This document shows positions 23,166 through 33,900 of a DNA stretch of 64,000 nt, one piece after another (the stretch's first letter is position 1; each line of letters begins with the position of its first letter). This DNA comes from Polytrichum commune (lineage: Eukaryota > Streptophyta > Polytrichopsida > Polytrichales > Polytrichaceae). The notes beneath the pieces were generated by a model that did no database searches, was not told the origin of the DNA, and was given only the letters and a program-made list of their open reading frames with translations. Position numbers and translations under genes: made by a program. The stretch spans positions 66,417,554-66,481,553 of the forward strand of contig OX485803.1 of the NCBI GenBank assembly GCA_950295325.1. Reading direction: 5' to 3'.

Positions 23166-24779
23166 CCTTGTCCACCTTTCCAATTCAAGAATGAGAAGAC
23201 TCTGATCCCAAAATCTTGCAATAATTCGAAAGGAAGCACCCTAACCTAAGTTGCAAATCTTATAAGGAGACAAGAAGAATTTCACAAAGCGACCCTTGAA
23301 TCATAGCCAGATACTCGCTGAATATGAAAATCAGAAGAAGAATTGTACAAAACTCAAGGTCACCGGATATGGCCGGACTTCGCTCCAAATGATGCACCAA
23401 CTGTGAATTTCGTCGGCAAAAATGCCTTGAGCCCTCACAGGTTTTGCAAGTGGGGTTTTGTAGGAAGCATGTGCTTCTGATGCAAGTTAAGTTGATGGAA
23501 GCTTGTTGGGAAATCTCTAGACTGCCGACAGTCTTCACACTGTCCTTTGTGGATCGTACCAAGCATTCACCTATATACCAGACCAACACTCACTGATCAC
23601 CACTGATTCATTCACAGACCAGGAATGGCGGAAGCATGAAAAGCTTACTAGATGCCAACTTCAAATCAGGGGGTGATTCAATCATCAATTGCAGATCTCA
23701 TTTACTAACAAACTTCATATTCGTGGGAAACATATCAAACCCTAGTGTCAATAACTGGGAAGCACATGCACCGGAAAAAGTAACGCCCGTAGCTAGGTAC
23801 CGGCATGAACGTGAGCCTGTTAGCCGAATGATGATCACGGTTGTCCGTGATGCGACATAAGGTGTTATGCCTCTTGGGAGGTGGGCTCGGGGAAGCACAT
23901 GCACACATCAATGAGAGGGACGTAAGGCAAAGATGAGCAACAAGGATGAGCAATGAAAGCGAGTGTGAGGAGTGGCGACAAAGCTTCTGGATGGAGCTCA
24001 TAGAGCTTCGGTGCATAGAGTAGAGGAGAGGAGCTAGAGAATGAATCCAAAAATGGCGGGGGGGGGGGGGGTCCATACCCTCAGGGGTTAGCCGGCATCC
24101 ACTGATATCCTTGGGGGGATAATTAATATCCGGGGTCCTAGTTACTTAACCAACCGTTTATCTATTATTTCAAAATGAAGATTGGTTGAAATCTGGATTC
24201 CTCCTGTAGTTAATCGGATGTCCATCTAGTTACCTCCTTCTATAGCCGGTTTTTGATTCATATTAGTTGGTTCATTTGTAGGAACTGCTAGTTCTATCCG
24301 CTCATTGCCCCAACACTTCACTTTTAATTTATGATATGAAATACTATGGTAATTGGATATGCTCTTTTTGTCATAAACTAATCAACTACCCAATTATTGC
24401 AACTAGGAATAATGTGACAAATGTAGTGTTGCATTTTTTTTTATTCTAGAGGTCGGAGGCGGCATTATAATATGTTTTTTTAATGTTTAAAAATAAATAA
24501 ATCATTGAAGACATCAATCCGTGAGGTCCTTTATGGAAAATCATTGTCGAAAACATTCCCCTCTTCTAAGATTGGTTCTTCGAGCTCTTCTCCACCCAAG
24601 TATTGATCCAAGAATGAAGACATTGTGAATGCAAACCACCATTCACAACTTGTCTGGTGTGCCATGTGGTGCGTTATGTATTCCAGTATTTGTCATTTTT
24701 TGTGGCAACACTCAAGGCTCAGACATTGCCATTGAGTTTGACTGTACTAATGCTATATGGTAGTATGGAAGAGAAGGAT
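23166..24779. other. intergenic DNA, no gene supported
   Basis: No family is recognised. A G-run of 13-14 bases lies near 24058-24071. The base composition changes sharply to A/C-rich just after the right edge, where the LINE begins. Confidence 0.5.
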
Positions 24780-24951
24780 GGAGAGAGGCAGAGCTCTCCG
24801 AACGCTGCCTCAACAACAGACAGACAAGAATACCCCAAAGCTCAAGCTTCTGCCAAGAGCGAAGCCGAAGTCATAGACACAATATGAGCGCCCTCCGAAA
24901 CCTGATCGTCGACCCGCACAGATCCATGTATACATCCAGCGCAGAACGAGC

Positions 24952-26640
24952 TTGAACCACAGACACCAAGAAGACCCAGGAGCTGCCGAAGGTGCAGCAC
25001 CCCAAGGAGCGAGACATGCGACAGACAATATCCGGCCGAAGAAACACAGAAGCAGCCACCGAAAAGGAGCTGCCCAGACAGCGCACTCACAGAAGCTAGC
25101 CCCGGAGACCGAACAGCTCCCCCTCGACGCCGGAGATAGGCAACAGTGCAAACCGCAGCGAAGGAAGGATCCCAGCGCAACCACAACAAAACACCGAAGA
25201 TGCACAAAAGGAAGAGACAACTCAGATCTAGATCTAGAAGTCGAAAAAAGCGGGAGAAGAACTACATCAACATACACCAACAACTCTAGGGTTTTACCCT
25301 TTCACATATTATGGGTGCTAATAAGCACCATCTTCACACACCACAATGCTCAACCAACAAAGATCACCTCCATAACCTATCTACCATGCTACCACCCACC
25401 AAAGCTACCACCAACAATCTACCCATTAAGATGTTGCTACCCAAAACATACCAATGCACACTCACCCACACTACCCTCAATAATCTACCCACCAAACTAC
25501 CTCTCCCACTCAATGCCACCACTCATCCAATACTCAACAAGTCAATACCCCTCCAAAAGGCCATCTCCAAGATCGGAAAATACTCCACACTCGTTCATAC
25601 CGCCACCATCACCCACACACACCAAAACCACACACACAATGGTTAGTAAAACTACTTGCACCTACCATACACTCACTCCCACCAAAAACCACCAAAAAAC
25701 AAGAAACAAACTATCTATAAACTTACCTCAAAATCAAAAGTTGCATCGGAGCTCCAAGAACCTCCGCATTAAGGTAGTCCAACACTCCCCTTGTCAGAAC
25801 ATTGCTAAACACCTCACAAGATCCACACAAATAGCCATCACACCCACACACCCACCACACCCAAACCTAAAATCCCACCACCCAACAAAAAACCCGCCAC
25901 ACACAACACCTGCAACACTCCAATCTAAGCCAAAACACACCCCACTAATGCACACTAAAGCTGGAAACACAAATCACAACCTGCCTCAAACCCAGATTGC
26001 CGAATCCCTCCAAGAAAAGCCCAAAAAACAACTCATATGCCCCAAAACCACACACCGCCGCCCACCCACAAAGCCCCACCCTCACACTCAAATACCCTCC
26101 CCTCCCACACACTCCATCAACCATCTCTCCCATACTTCATCAATAACCACCATGTTCACCAACACAGACACCCACAAGCCCACCGCAGATCAGATTGTAC
26201 TCGAACCAGCGACCAGGACGAGAGAGAGCGCCGGAACCAGAATGCAGAGAACTATGGGGCAGCAGCAGATCTCTCAAGGCCGGACGGAGAAGAGCAACAA
26301 CAAGCCCAGCCGAACCAGCACCGCATGAGGTGGCCGGAGAATCAACACAGAGTCGGGAGGAAGGACCAGCAGAGAGGCTGGAGGAAGGGGAGGGGTCGAG
26401 ACGGGCGGGCCAGGCGCACAAGGAGGAGAAGACAACGAGGGGGCCGAGACTAGAAGCGGCAACGGCTCTGGCTTCTTCGGCAACGGAGTAAAGAGCGGGA
26501 CCAGGGAAGCGAACGGGAGCGAGAACAACGAAGGGAGGAAGACCAGGAGCGGGACCCGGCGAAGAGCTTTGTTAGAAAGCTACAGTGAAGACGAAGACGA
26601 GAGAGCCACCAATGAACAACAAGCCAACCCATGCATCAAT
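24952..26640 (+). other. LINE 5' region, open in ORF1 frame
   Basis: This stretch stays open in the same frame as ORF1 except for one TGA at 26326-26328. It divides into a GC-rich start, an A/C-rich middle rich in Thr, Pro, His and Lys, and a G/A-rich end that would encode Gly/Arg/Glu-rich peptide. T-poor sequence yields few stops by chance, so coding is uncertain. It may be a leader or an N-terminal extension of ORF1. Confidence 0.4.
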
Positions 26641-28575
26641 ATGAAGGAGATTGCCCCTCCTTCACAAGATTATGATATCGACATGCAATTAGTGGATATC
26701 TCCCCCGAGCACGGCGGGAGCTCCCTTCAACTTTCTACATCAAGAGACGAGTATGCGGCCACTCCCAATCAAGCCGTCATACCATCATCACGCTTAGAAG
26801 CCATCAATCTTGCCGATAGGACCCCCCCAACATCCATGAACAAGGACAACACCACCGACACTCAAAGCGCCAAGAGAAGGAAGAGTGAGATGGGCACACA
26901 CACATTCAACTCCGGCACTAGTAAGCAACCAATCACCCGCAACAAAGTAGCAATTCCAAGCATCGACATAGTGGCACACATGTGGCTCGGTTTCCCCATC
27001 CATGAGACCATGGCATTGCATAGAGGAACCGAGATCATAAGGGAAACCCGCACCAATGAGGAGTTTGCCATGATCGGGACCCCCTCAAGAGAGATCCTCG
27101 AATTCCGCACCCTTCGAAGAGCATTCCCACACGTCCCTCAAGCATACTACCCGAGCGAGAGACCGGATGCGGTCCCGGGGCACCACCTCCACTTCACCCA
27201 AGTTCCAAGACTAGAAAAGATCGACCCAACCACCGGCCTCTCCGAGGGGTTCCACATCACCATCCGCTTCGACCATGGTTTCAAGAGCATTAGCCGACAT
27301 GAGGCGAAGAAAGTATGCTTAGAACGGCTTCAACAAATGGACATCCCACTTGGTAACACATACTCCAACCCTCTTGACATAGGAACCAATGCCGTTACTA
27401 AGAATTGGGCGGGTTTCATAAAAATGCATTTATTACACCCCAAGAGAGATGGACTAACATTCTTACATAACAATAGGGCATTTGTCATGGAAATGGAGGA
27501 TGGAAAGAGAGTAATAGGCAAGGTAGAGAAAGGGTATGAATTAGTCACCAAGGCTAGCAATCTACGTCTACACATCAAAGGAGAAACCCTCCGACATGAA
27601 CATGCATTCACCATCTTTGAAGCATTAGTACATGAGAACTACTACATAGGCAAGCAACATGAGTTTATGGGACTTACCAAACCAGAGGTAGATAAAAACT
27701 ATACTTTTCTTACACTCACTACAGAAGAGGCTAGGGACAACGTGCTCAAAGATGGAATCATCTTCAATCAAGAGAAGCTCCAAGTTAGCGTCACACGTGA
27801 TCGCGGCACCGGCAACCCATCGGAGCTACGCATTAGCACCACGCTCGTCGCCAATAATCTCCCACAACGAGAGTCCCAAACCACTATCTCGAAGGTCATC
27901 AAACAAATATTCGGAGCGGACAACATAGTTGGCATTGGCTTCGGCAACAACACCCAAAATGACAAGCAAGCGGGTTGGTGTCATATCCAATGTCTCAACG
28001 CCGCGGTCTACACGGAATGGCTTCACAAATCGGTCTACATACTCGGCCGGCGCATAGATTTCATACCTCATCGCGGGAGCATAGACGGCACGGACCCTAA
28101 CAAGACGTCGATTCGCCTAGCCCAAGTACCCGTACGTGAGGCGATAGCGGATAAAATACAAGCCATGAGCAATGCCACCAACTCCAACCCGCCCCTCACC
28201 GAAAAACACCTTACCAAAACCATGAAGGAATTTGAAGACAAGTTGGATGAAAAATTTGGTACGCTAATCACCACCATCAACAACCACACGGATCGCCGAT
28301 TCGAAGCAACTACGGCCATGATCACACACCACACCGCCAACCTTCAAGCGCTCTTTGATACGATCGCCCACGAATTTCAACAATCCAACCTCCGAATGCA
28401 AGGCTTGGTGAATGGCCTCTCCGCCGCCGCACCGGAAATCCTACAAAGAACCGCTTTACCCTCGATACCACAAGGTCTCCACGCGAACACCCCACCACTC
28501 CCCCTACAAGCCCCCCCGGGCTTCCACACTAACGAACAAATGCATCACCAAGGACCTAACGCATTTAATGGTTAG
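26641..28575 (+). CDS. LINE ORF1 protein, RRM-like
   Basis: Uninterrupted frame; the first ATG gives MKEIAPPSQDYDIDMQLVD. The open frame extends upstream without an ATG, so a longer product is possible. The central part has a mixed fold (FHITIRFDHGFKSISRHEAK; KNWAGFIKMHLLHPKRDGL). About residues 400-480 look like an RRM: TTLVANNLPQRESQTTISKV, VGIGFGNN and GRRIDFIPH. The C-terminal quarter is helical and Gln-rich (KEFEDKLDEKFGTLITTIN), a probable coiled coil. ORF1 proteins of this type bind the element's RNA and oligomerise. The stop overlaps the ORF2 ATG (ATGGTTAG, 28568-28575), suited to termination-reinitiation. Confidence 0.8.
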   Translation: MKEIAPPSQDYDIDMQLVDISPEHGGSSLQLSTSRDEYAATPNQAVIPSSRLEAINLADRTPPTSMNKDNTTDTQSAKRRKSEMGTHTFNSGTSKQPITRNKVAIPSIDIVAHMWLGFPIHETMALHRGTEIIRETRTNEEFAMIGTPSREILEFRTLRRAFPHVPQAYYPSERPDAVPGHHLHFTQVPRLEKIDPTTGLSEGFHITIRFDHGFKSISRHEAKKVCLERLQQMDIPLGNTYSNPLDIGTNAVTKNWAGFIKMHLLHPKRDGLTFLHNNRAFVMEMEDGKRVIGKVEKGYELVTKASNLRLHIKGETLRHEHAFTIFEALVHENYYIGKQHEFMGLTKPEVDKNYTFLTLTTEEARDNVLKDGIIFNQEKLQVSVTRDRGTGNPSELRISTTLVANNLPQRESQTTISKVIKQIFGADNIVGIGFGNNTQNDKQAGWCHIQCLNAAVYTEWLHKSVYILGRRIDFIPHRGSIDGTDPNKTSIRLAQVPVREAIADKIQAMSNATNSNPPLTEKHLTKTMKEFEDKLDEKFGTLITTINNHTDRRFEATTAMITHHTANLQALFDTIAHEFQQSNLRMQGLVNGLSAAAPEILQRTALPSIPQGLHANTPPLPLQAPPGFHTNEQMHHQGPNAFNG

Positions 28576-30937
28576 TGACCACCTAGGACATCACAAATGG
28601 TCTCTTTTTCTTACATATTGTATTACTTTTTTCTTATATAATAAAGAGCTCACAATAATGTTGGGTAAACTTACCCCATACATAGTCATCCACAAAGTCC
28701 CCCCCACCGATAGACATACATGTATCCCACTCATTACACTTCTTTCTTTAATAACATACATACACACTAACCCCCCAAGTCCACACCATATAACATACCA
28801 CATCACCTACATGAATAGCACACACATAATATACTCATGGATGTTACTCATACACCTATTATGTACCTCCCTCCTACATATAAATAAAGGATACACACTT
28901 ATGTCCAAAATAGCCACACTAGGAGTAAAATCTCCCACATACACGCCCAAATACAAAACTACACCCTCTACCAACCAAGCATACACTATAATAATTGCAC
29001 TTCTCATCATGACAACATACGTACACACCAACCTCCTAACATCACAAAATATAATCCACACAATCACATATACCCCCCACACAACATATATGACCCATAC
29101 ATCTACCACCACTTCCTCACACCACAACTATACCCATACACACAATATAACAAACACCGCACAAACCATAATACCACCAAAATCCCCCCCACCACACACG
29201 CTAATAAACAACATCAACAACATAGGCAATATTTGTCACATAACACACACACATCTTAAAACCCCAAAAACCAAAAACATACAATATTACACATGGAACA
29301 ACTCCACACTCATTCTTCTATGTGGAGATATACAACTTAACCCGGGCCCACTATCACACATATGTACATACACTACATATGAACAAATACACAACCTATA
29401 CACAAATCACAACAACACAACCCACACAATCACCCCCATTAATATAATGATACATATAGGCAACATCTACTACATAACACACACACACCACAAAAAACCA
29501 ATAATTAAAATCATAACATACTACACTTGGAACAACTCTACACTCATACTCTTACACAGAGACATTGAACTAAACCCGGGGCCGCTTTCAACCATCCTCA
29601 AAAACCTCCCCAAAGAATACACACAAAGAATTTACATAATAATCACCATGATCATTCTCTCATGCACGTTCACTCACCTCACCATCCTAACCCCACACAC
29701 CACTTCACTAAAAGCATTTTATGGATACCACACATACCACCCATACCATAAAGCTACAACCAGCCTCCCATATAATCACCCCAACCACACATATAACACC
29801 CATAACACCACCCAACCCATCCCACTCAACCAACCCACACTCCAAACACCAATTATAATCTTCATAACACATATAAGCACCATTCGTCACACAACCCACA
29901 CCCACCTCAAACATCCAAAAACTAAAGTTACACACTACTATACATGGAACAACTCCATAATCATATTACTAGGAGGAGACATATACACAAACCCGGGCCC
30001 ACTTTCCCACACTCTAAACACTCTCCAACATTCACACACACAAAGACAAAAACAATCCCTCATGACTAACACAATTATGTTCAAAATACTCTATAAACTC
30101 CTAAAAGAAAAATTTAAACCTCACCCAAACCACCACATTTCAAATTCATACACACCACCAAATTCCACCCCCCTTCACACGAACCAATATAAACCAATCA
30201 CGCAAAAATCCAACCAAAAATCACAATTAAACATAACAATACAATACCATACTCAACTACATTTACTCATTTTACAATGCGGTGACATCCACCCTAACCC
30301 AGGACCTATGCCTGACCTACTAAAAACACACCCCCCTGACCACAAGAGAAGACAAACAACATATTTCCTACCAAGTACGATCAAATTCCACCCAGAATAT
30401 CAACACTTGGCCGAAACATTCAAACCCCTTTTCCAAAACACACATCCGCTACATACACAAATAATACACTCCCTCCCATACTTGTATAATCACATACAAC
30501 AATATAATCACCATCCTCCCCCAAAGGTCATCTATGCAATAGTCATAACCATTAGTCCCTCCACTCTAACATGTAACACACTCCTACACCACCAACCAAT
30601 ACAAGAATGGACATCTCAACTACTAGAAAGAATGTCAAGATTGCAAAACCCACCAGAAAGACGTATAGATACCCCACACCCATATACACAATTTTGTCAT
30701 ATATATAAAGACACTATCACCCCTCCCAACACAATACACAAACAATTATATGATTATATACATCTAGACCATAACTCCGTTAATATAGAAAAATTACAAG
30801 AAAAATTCCCATATCTACCACGACAACTACTAATGGAGGCACTAAAATATAACGAACCTATAAATGAATACACACGCCCCAACCCCCCCCATTACTTATC
30901 ATTCATCACCCTCGCCCAACCCGGTCCCGCTAACTAG
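28568..30937 (+). CDS. LINE ORF2 N-terminal region with four 2A-like modules
   Basis: A 789-codon frame starting MVSDHLGHHKWSLFLTY at an ATG that overlaps the ORF1 stop by 8 bp. The first third has several hydrophobic segments (CIPLITLLSLITYIHTN; WMLLIHLLCTSLLHI; TIIIALLIMTTYVHTN), two of which look like repeats of each other. Then follow modules of the form THxHxKxPxxKxxxYYTWNN then STLILLxxDIxxNPGPLS, three strongly alike and a fourth diverged. Known 2A peptides have D(V/I)ExNPGP and make ribosomes skip the Gly-Pro bond. The frame runs out just after a run of eight Cs near 30890, where the endonuclease opens in the next frame. Confidence 0.75.
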   Translation: MVSDHLGHHKWSLFLTYCITFFLYNKELTIMLGKLTPYIVIHKVPPTDRHTCIPLITLLSLITYIHTNPPSPHHITYHITYMNSTHIIYSWMLLIHLLCTSLLHINKGYTLMSKIATLGVKSPTYTPKYKTTPSTNQAYTIIIALLIMTTYVHTNLLTSQNIIHTITYTPHTTYMTHTSTTTSSHHNYTHTHNITNTAQTIIPPKSPPPHTLINNINNIGNICHITHTHLKTPKTKNIQYYTWNNSTLILLCGDIQLNPGPLSHICTYTTYEQIHNLYTNHNNTTHTITPINIMIHIGNIYYITHTHHKKPIIKIITYYTWNNSTLILLHRDIELNPGPLSTILKNLPKEYTQRIYIIITMIILSCTFTHLTILTPHTTSLKAFYGYHTYHPYHKATTSLPYNHPNHTYNTHNTTQPIPLNQPTLQTPIIIFITHISTIRHTTHTHLKHPKTKVTHYYTWNNSIIILLGGDIYTNPGPLSHTLNTLQHSHTQRQKQSLMTNTIMFKILYKLLKEKFKPHPNHHISNSYTPPNSTPLHTNQYKPITQKSNQKSQLNITIQYHTQLHLLILQCGDIHPNPGPMPDLLKTHPPDHKRRQTTYFLPSTIKFHPEYQHLAETFKPLFQNTHPLHTQIIHSLPYLYNHIQQYNHHPPPKVIYAIVITISPSTLTCNTLLHHQPIQEWTSQLLERMSRLQNPPERRIDTPHPYTQFCHIYKDTITPPNTIHKQLYDYIHLDHNSVNIEKLQEKFPYLPRQLLMEALKYNEPINEYTRPNPPHYLSFITLAQPGPAN
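29324..29350 (+). other. 2A-like motif 1 (GDIQLNPGP)
   Basis: Preceded by YYTWNNSTLILLC and followed by LS. It matches 2A except that the Glu of DxE is Gln. Confidence 0.8.
29558..29584 (+). other. 2A-like motif 2 (RDIELNPGP)
   Basis: Full match to D(V/I)ExNPGP, preceded by YYTWNNSTLILLH and followed by LS. Confidence 0.85.
29975..30001 (+). other. 2A-like motif 3 (GDIYTNPGP)
   Basis: Preceded by YYTWNNSIIILLG and followed by LS. The Glu position is Tyr. Confidence 0.8.
30281..30307 (+). other. 2A-like motif 4 (GDIHPNPGP)
   Basis: Preceded by YHTQLHLLILQC, a diverged form of the module. The Glu position is His. It is the copy nearest the endonuclease. Confidence 0.75.
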
Positions 30938-33900
30938 TCAAGAATCATACACCATAACTTGGAATGCCTCCTCACTAAACACTACCATGTCATGTCTACA
31001 AGAACTAATCACGGACCCCCAACAACCCCCATCAATCATCACTATTCAAGAAACCAAGCTTTCCGCCACTAAATCCACAAAATATATATAACACCTATTC
31101 CCTCAATACAAACTTTTCTTTAACAACACACACAACATCACAAGAATCACACGCCAACGAATGACATATAGAGGATATAGAGGAGGACTACTACTACTAA
31201 TACACAACAAACATGCATTCCCAGGCAATCTTTCCAAAATTCCCACCCCCGCAAACATATCCCCATTCCTTCAAGTAACGCGCATAGCAAACCAACCTTT
31301 ACAACAATGGCTCTTAATTAATTTATATATGCCCTCGCATGAGGAGGACCTACCTCTCATCCCCATCATACAAACTAACATCACTCATCAAATAAATACA
31401 CACCCTAATCACGCATACATCCTATGTGGAGATTTTAATAGAGACGTTGCTTTGATTGGAAGACAAAACGACCAACAAACCACACCGCCACAACCGGAAG
31501 ATTATCTTTGGCGATCCTTTACAACCAACCTAGAACTAACATACATCCCGACAAACACAACATTTTCAAGGCAAAGAAGACATAATTACACACAAAATAG
31601 CCTAATAGATGGATTTTACATCAAAACCCCACATAACCACCAATTCACCTCAATTACAAATCAAACAACACACCTAAACTCCGATCATCTACCTATACAA
31701 CTCCGAATACCCCCAAACACACTTATAGCAAGAGAACCAATCACAACCCTTGATCCACCACCTAGGATACTCAACCCTATACCCAAGGAAAACCTAGAAA
31801 CCTTCCACACCAAATTCTTCAAGGACAACTCAAACCAAATCGACGAGCTCATACAATTGTTAGAAAATAACCACTTGACAAATGAACAATGGCAACTAGC
31901 ATGTCAATCACTAAGATCCCTTACCGACAACATTACAACCACCGTCCTAGAAACATGTAGTGCCCCACCCATTCCCACGCTATCAAACAAAATTGCTAAG
32001 CAAGGAGGCTACCTTCCAAAGAAACTCCAAAAAGAATGGAAAATACATTTATCTACCTACCATCTTATTAGAAAAACAATATATATCATAAAAAACAACC
32101 CAAATTAGCGAATTCACCCCATTATCACACAAGAAATTAACAACCATACCTCTGTCACTATACCCCCACCTCCACATCCTTCCCACCCATACGAAACATG
32201 GTTAGCCAACTTAGCCAACATCGCCAAAGAAGTTAAAAACAAAGGCCGCAAAATAACAACAAACTACACAACCCAACAAATTAAAAAAACCATATGCAAA
32301 TACCGACAATTATATGACAAAAGTCCCAAGAAAATTAATAGAAAAGTCTTCAAGAATATTGACACCCCCCCTCTAGACTGCCTAATAGATCGATTCAATA
32401 ATATCCTTACAAGCCCCACAGACATTGCATAAAAAATACATGTGCAACAATCCATAAGCAATAGACCAACCGTCCCAACATGTCATTATCAACCCGATCA
32501 CCCACAACAATGCCTATGTGGAGTTAGACAATATCCGTGGCACGACCTCAACGGATTTACTATAGAAAAGAGAGGCGAAGCCTTAACTCCCTTACACACA
32601 TACCTAAACCAAGAAACATACGATATATGTCTTAAAAACCTTACCAACGGGAAAATGCCGGGATCCGATCAAATTCCTAACACCATACTAAAAAATATGC
32701 CGCCAAGATTCCACAAGCTTCTACTATTATTTTTTACCCACTGTTATAAACAAAAACAAATACCTGAAGCTTGGAAAACGAGCCTTACGATACTCTTATA
32801 CAAAAAAGACAACCCCCATAATCTCACCAACCATCGGCCTATTGCACTTGCCAACACTATTTACAAACTATTTACTAGCACGCTCACTAGTATACTCTCC
32901 TCATACGGGGAAAAACACCAAATTCTACATGATAGCCAAGAGGGCTTTAGAGCTGAAAGATGCACCGCCCGACAACTTCAAACCCTCATCGCCGCATTAG
33001 AAGATGCACGACTCACTAACCAAGACATCTACATTCTATACATAGACTTCAAAAATGCCTTTGGTTCTATAGACCATGCTAGACTCCTCGCCATTATGAA
33101 AGACCTCGGTTATCCGCAAGATGTCGTAGCACTAGTAGGAAATATCTATTCACAATCAACTACCACATTTATTGGGGAATACTTCGATAAAACACTACCC
33201 ATACCCATACAAAGGGGAACCATACAAGGAGATACGCTAAGCCCTTACCTCTTCATCATCTTTCTCGAACCATTACTTAGATGGCTACAACGCGGACCCC
33301 ACGGATACACCTTTAAAACCTCTAATACAAAATTAAGCTCCGCGGCCTACGCGGACGACCTAGCGGTAATATCCAACAATACGACATCCATCCAACAACA
33401 ATTGAACAAGCTAGATAGATATTGCGAATGGGCCGGAATGGACCTCAGCATCCCGAAATGCGCAATCACAGGATGCCCAAATAAATCCAAACTAAATGCA
33501 CAAGCCTTTAAAACACATTTAACGGCCATCAATATTAACTTCCGAAACCAACCAATACCGATACTAAGCCAACACGAACCATATGTTTACCTCGGAATCA
33601 ATTTAGTTCTATCACTATAATGGAAAATACAAACGCACATCACAATAGCCAAACTAATCAAACAATGTAAACTCCTAACCACATGCCCAACCACTATGAA
33701 GCAAAAAATACAAATGGTTGACACAGTCATAAGAGCCGGCATAGCCTATAGCTTTTATGCCGTCCCATACTCACTTCCCGCTATTAAAAAACTAGATAAA
33801 AGAATAATTGCCCTACACAAAAATATATGTGGCCTCCCGAAATGCCTATCAAATGCCGTTACACAACTTCCACAAAATATGTTCAGCACTGAAGCTTTCT

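Noticed and set aside
24952-26328. 458-codon plus-strand frame as a separate gene
   Set aside because: Its start is TTG rather than ATG and the A/C-rich composition makes stops rare. It is better treated as the LINE 5' region or an ORF1 extension.
25945-28340. Long minus-strand open frames opposite the LINE
   Set aside because: They are shadows of a T/G-poor sense strand; the peptides are Cys/Val/Leu-rich with no motifs, while the plus strand carries recognisable domains.
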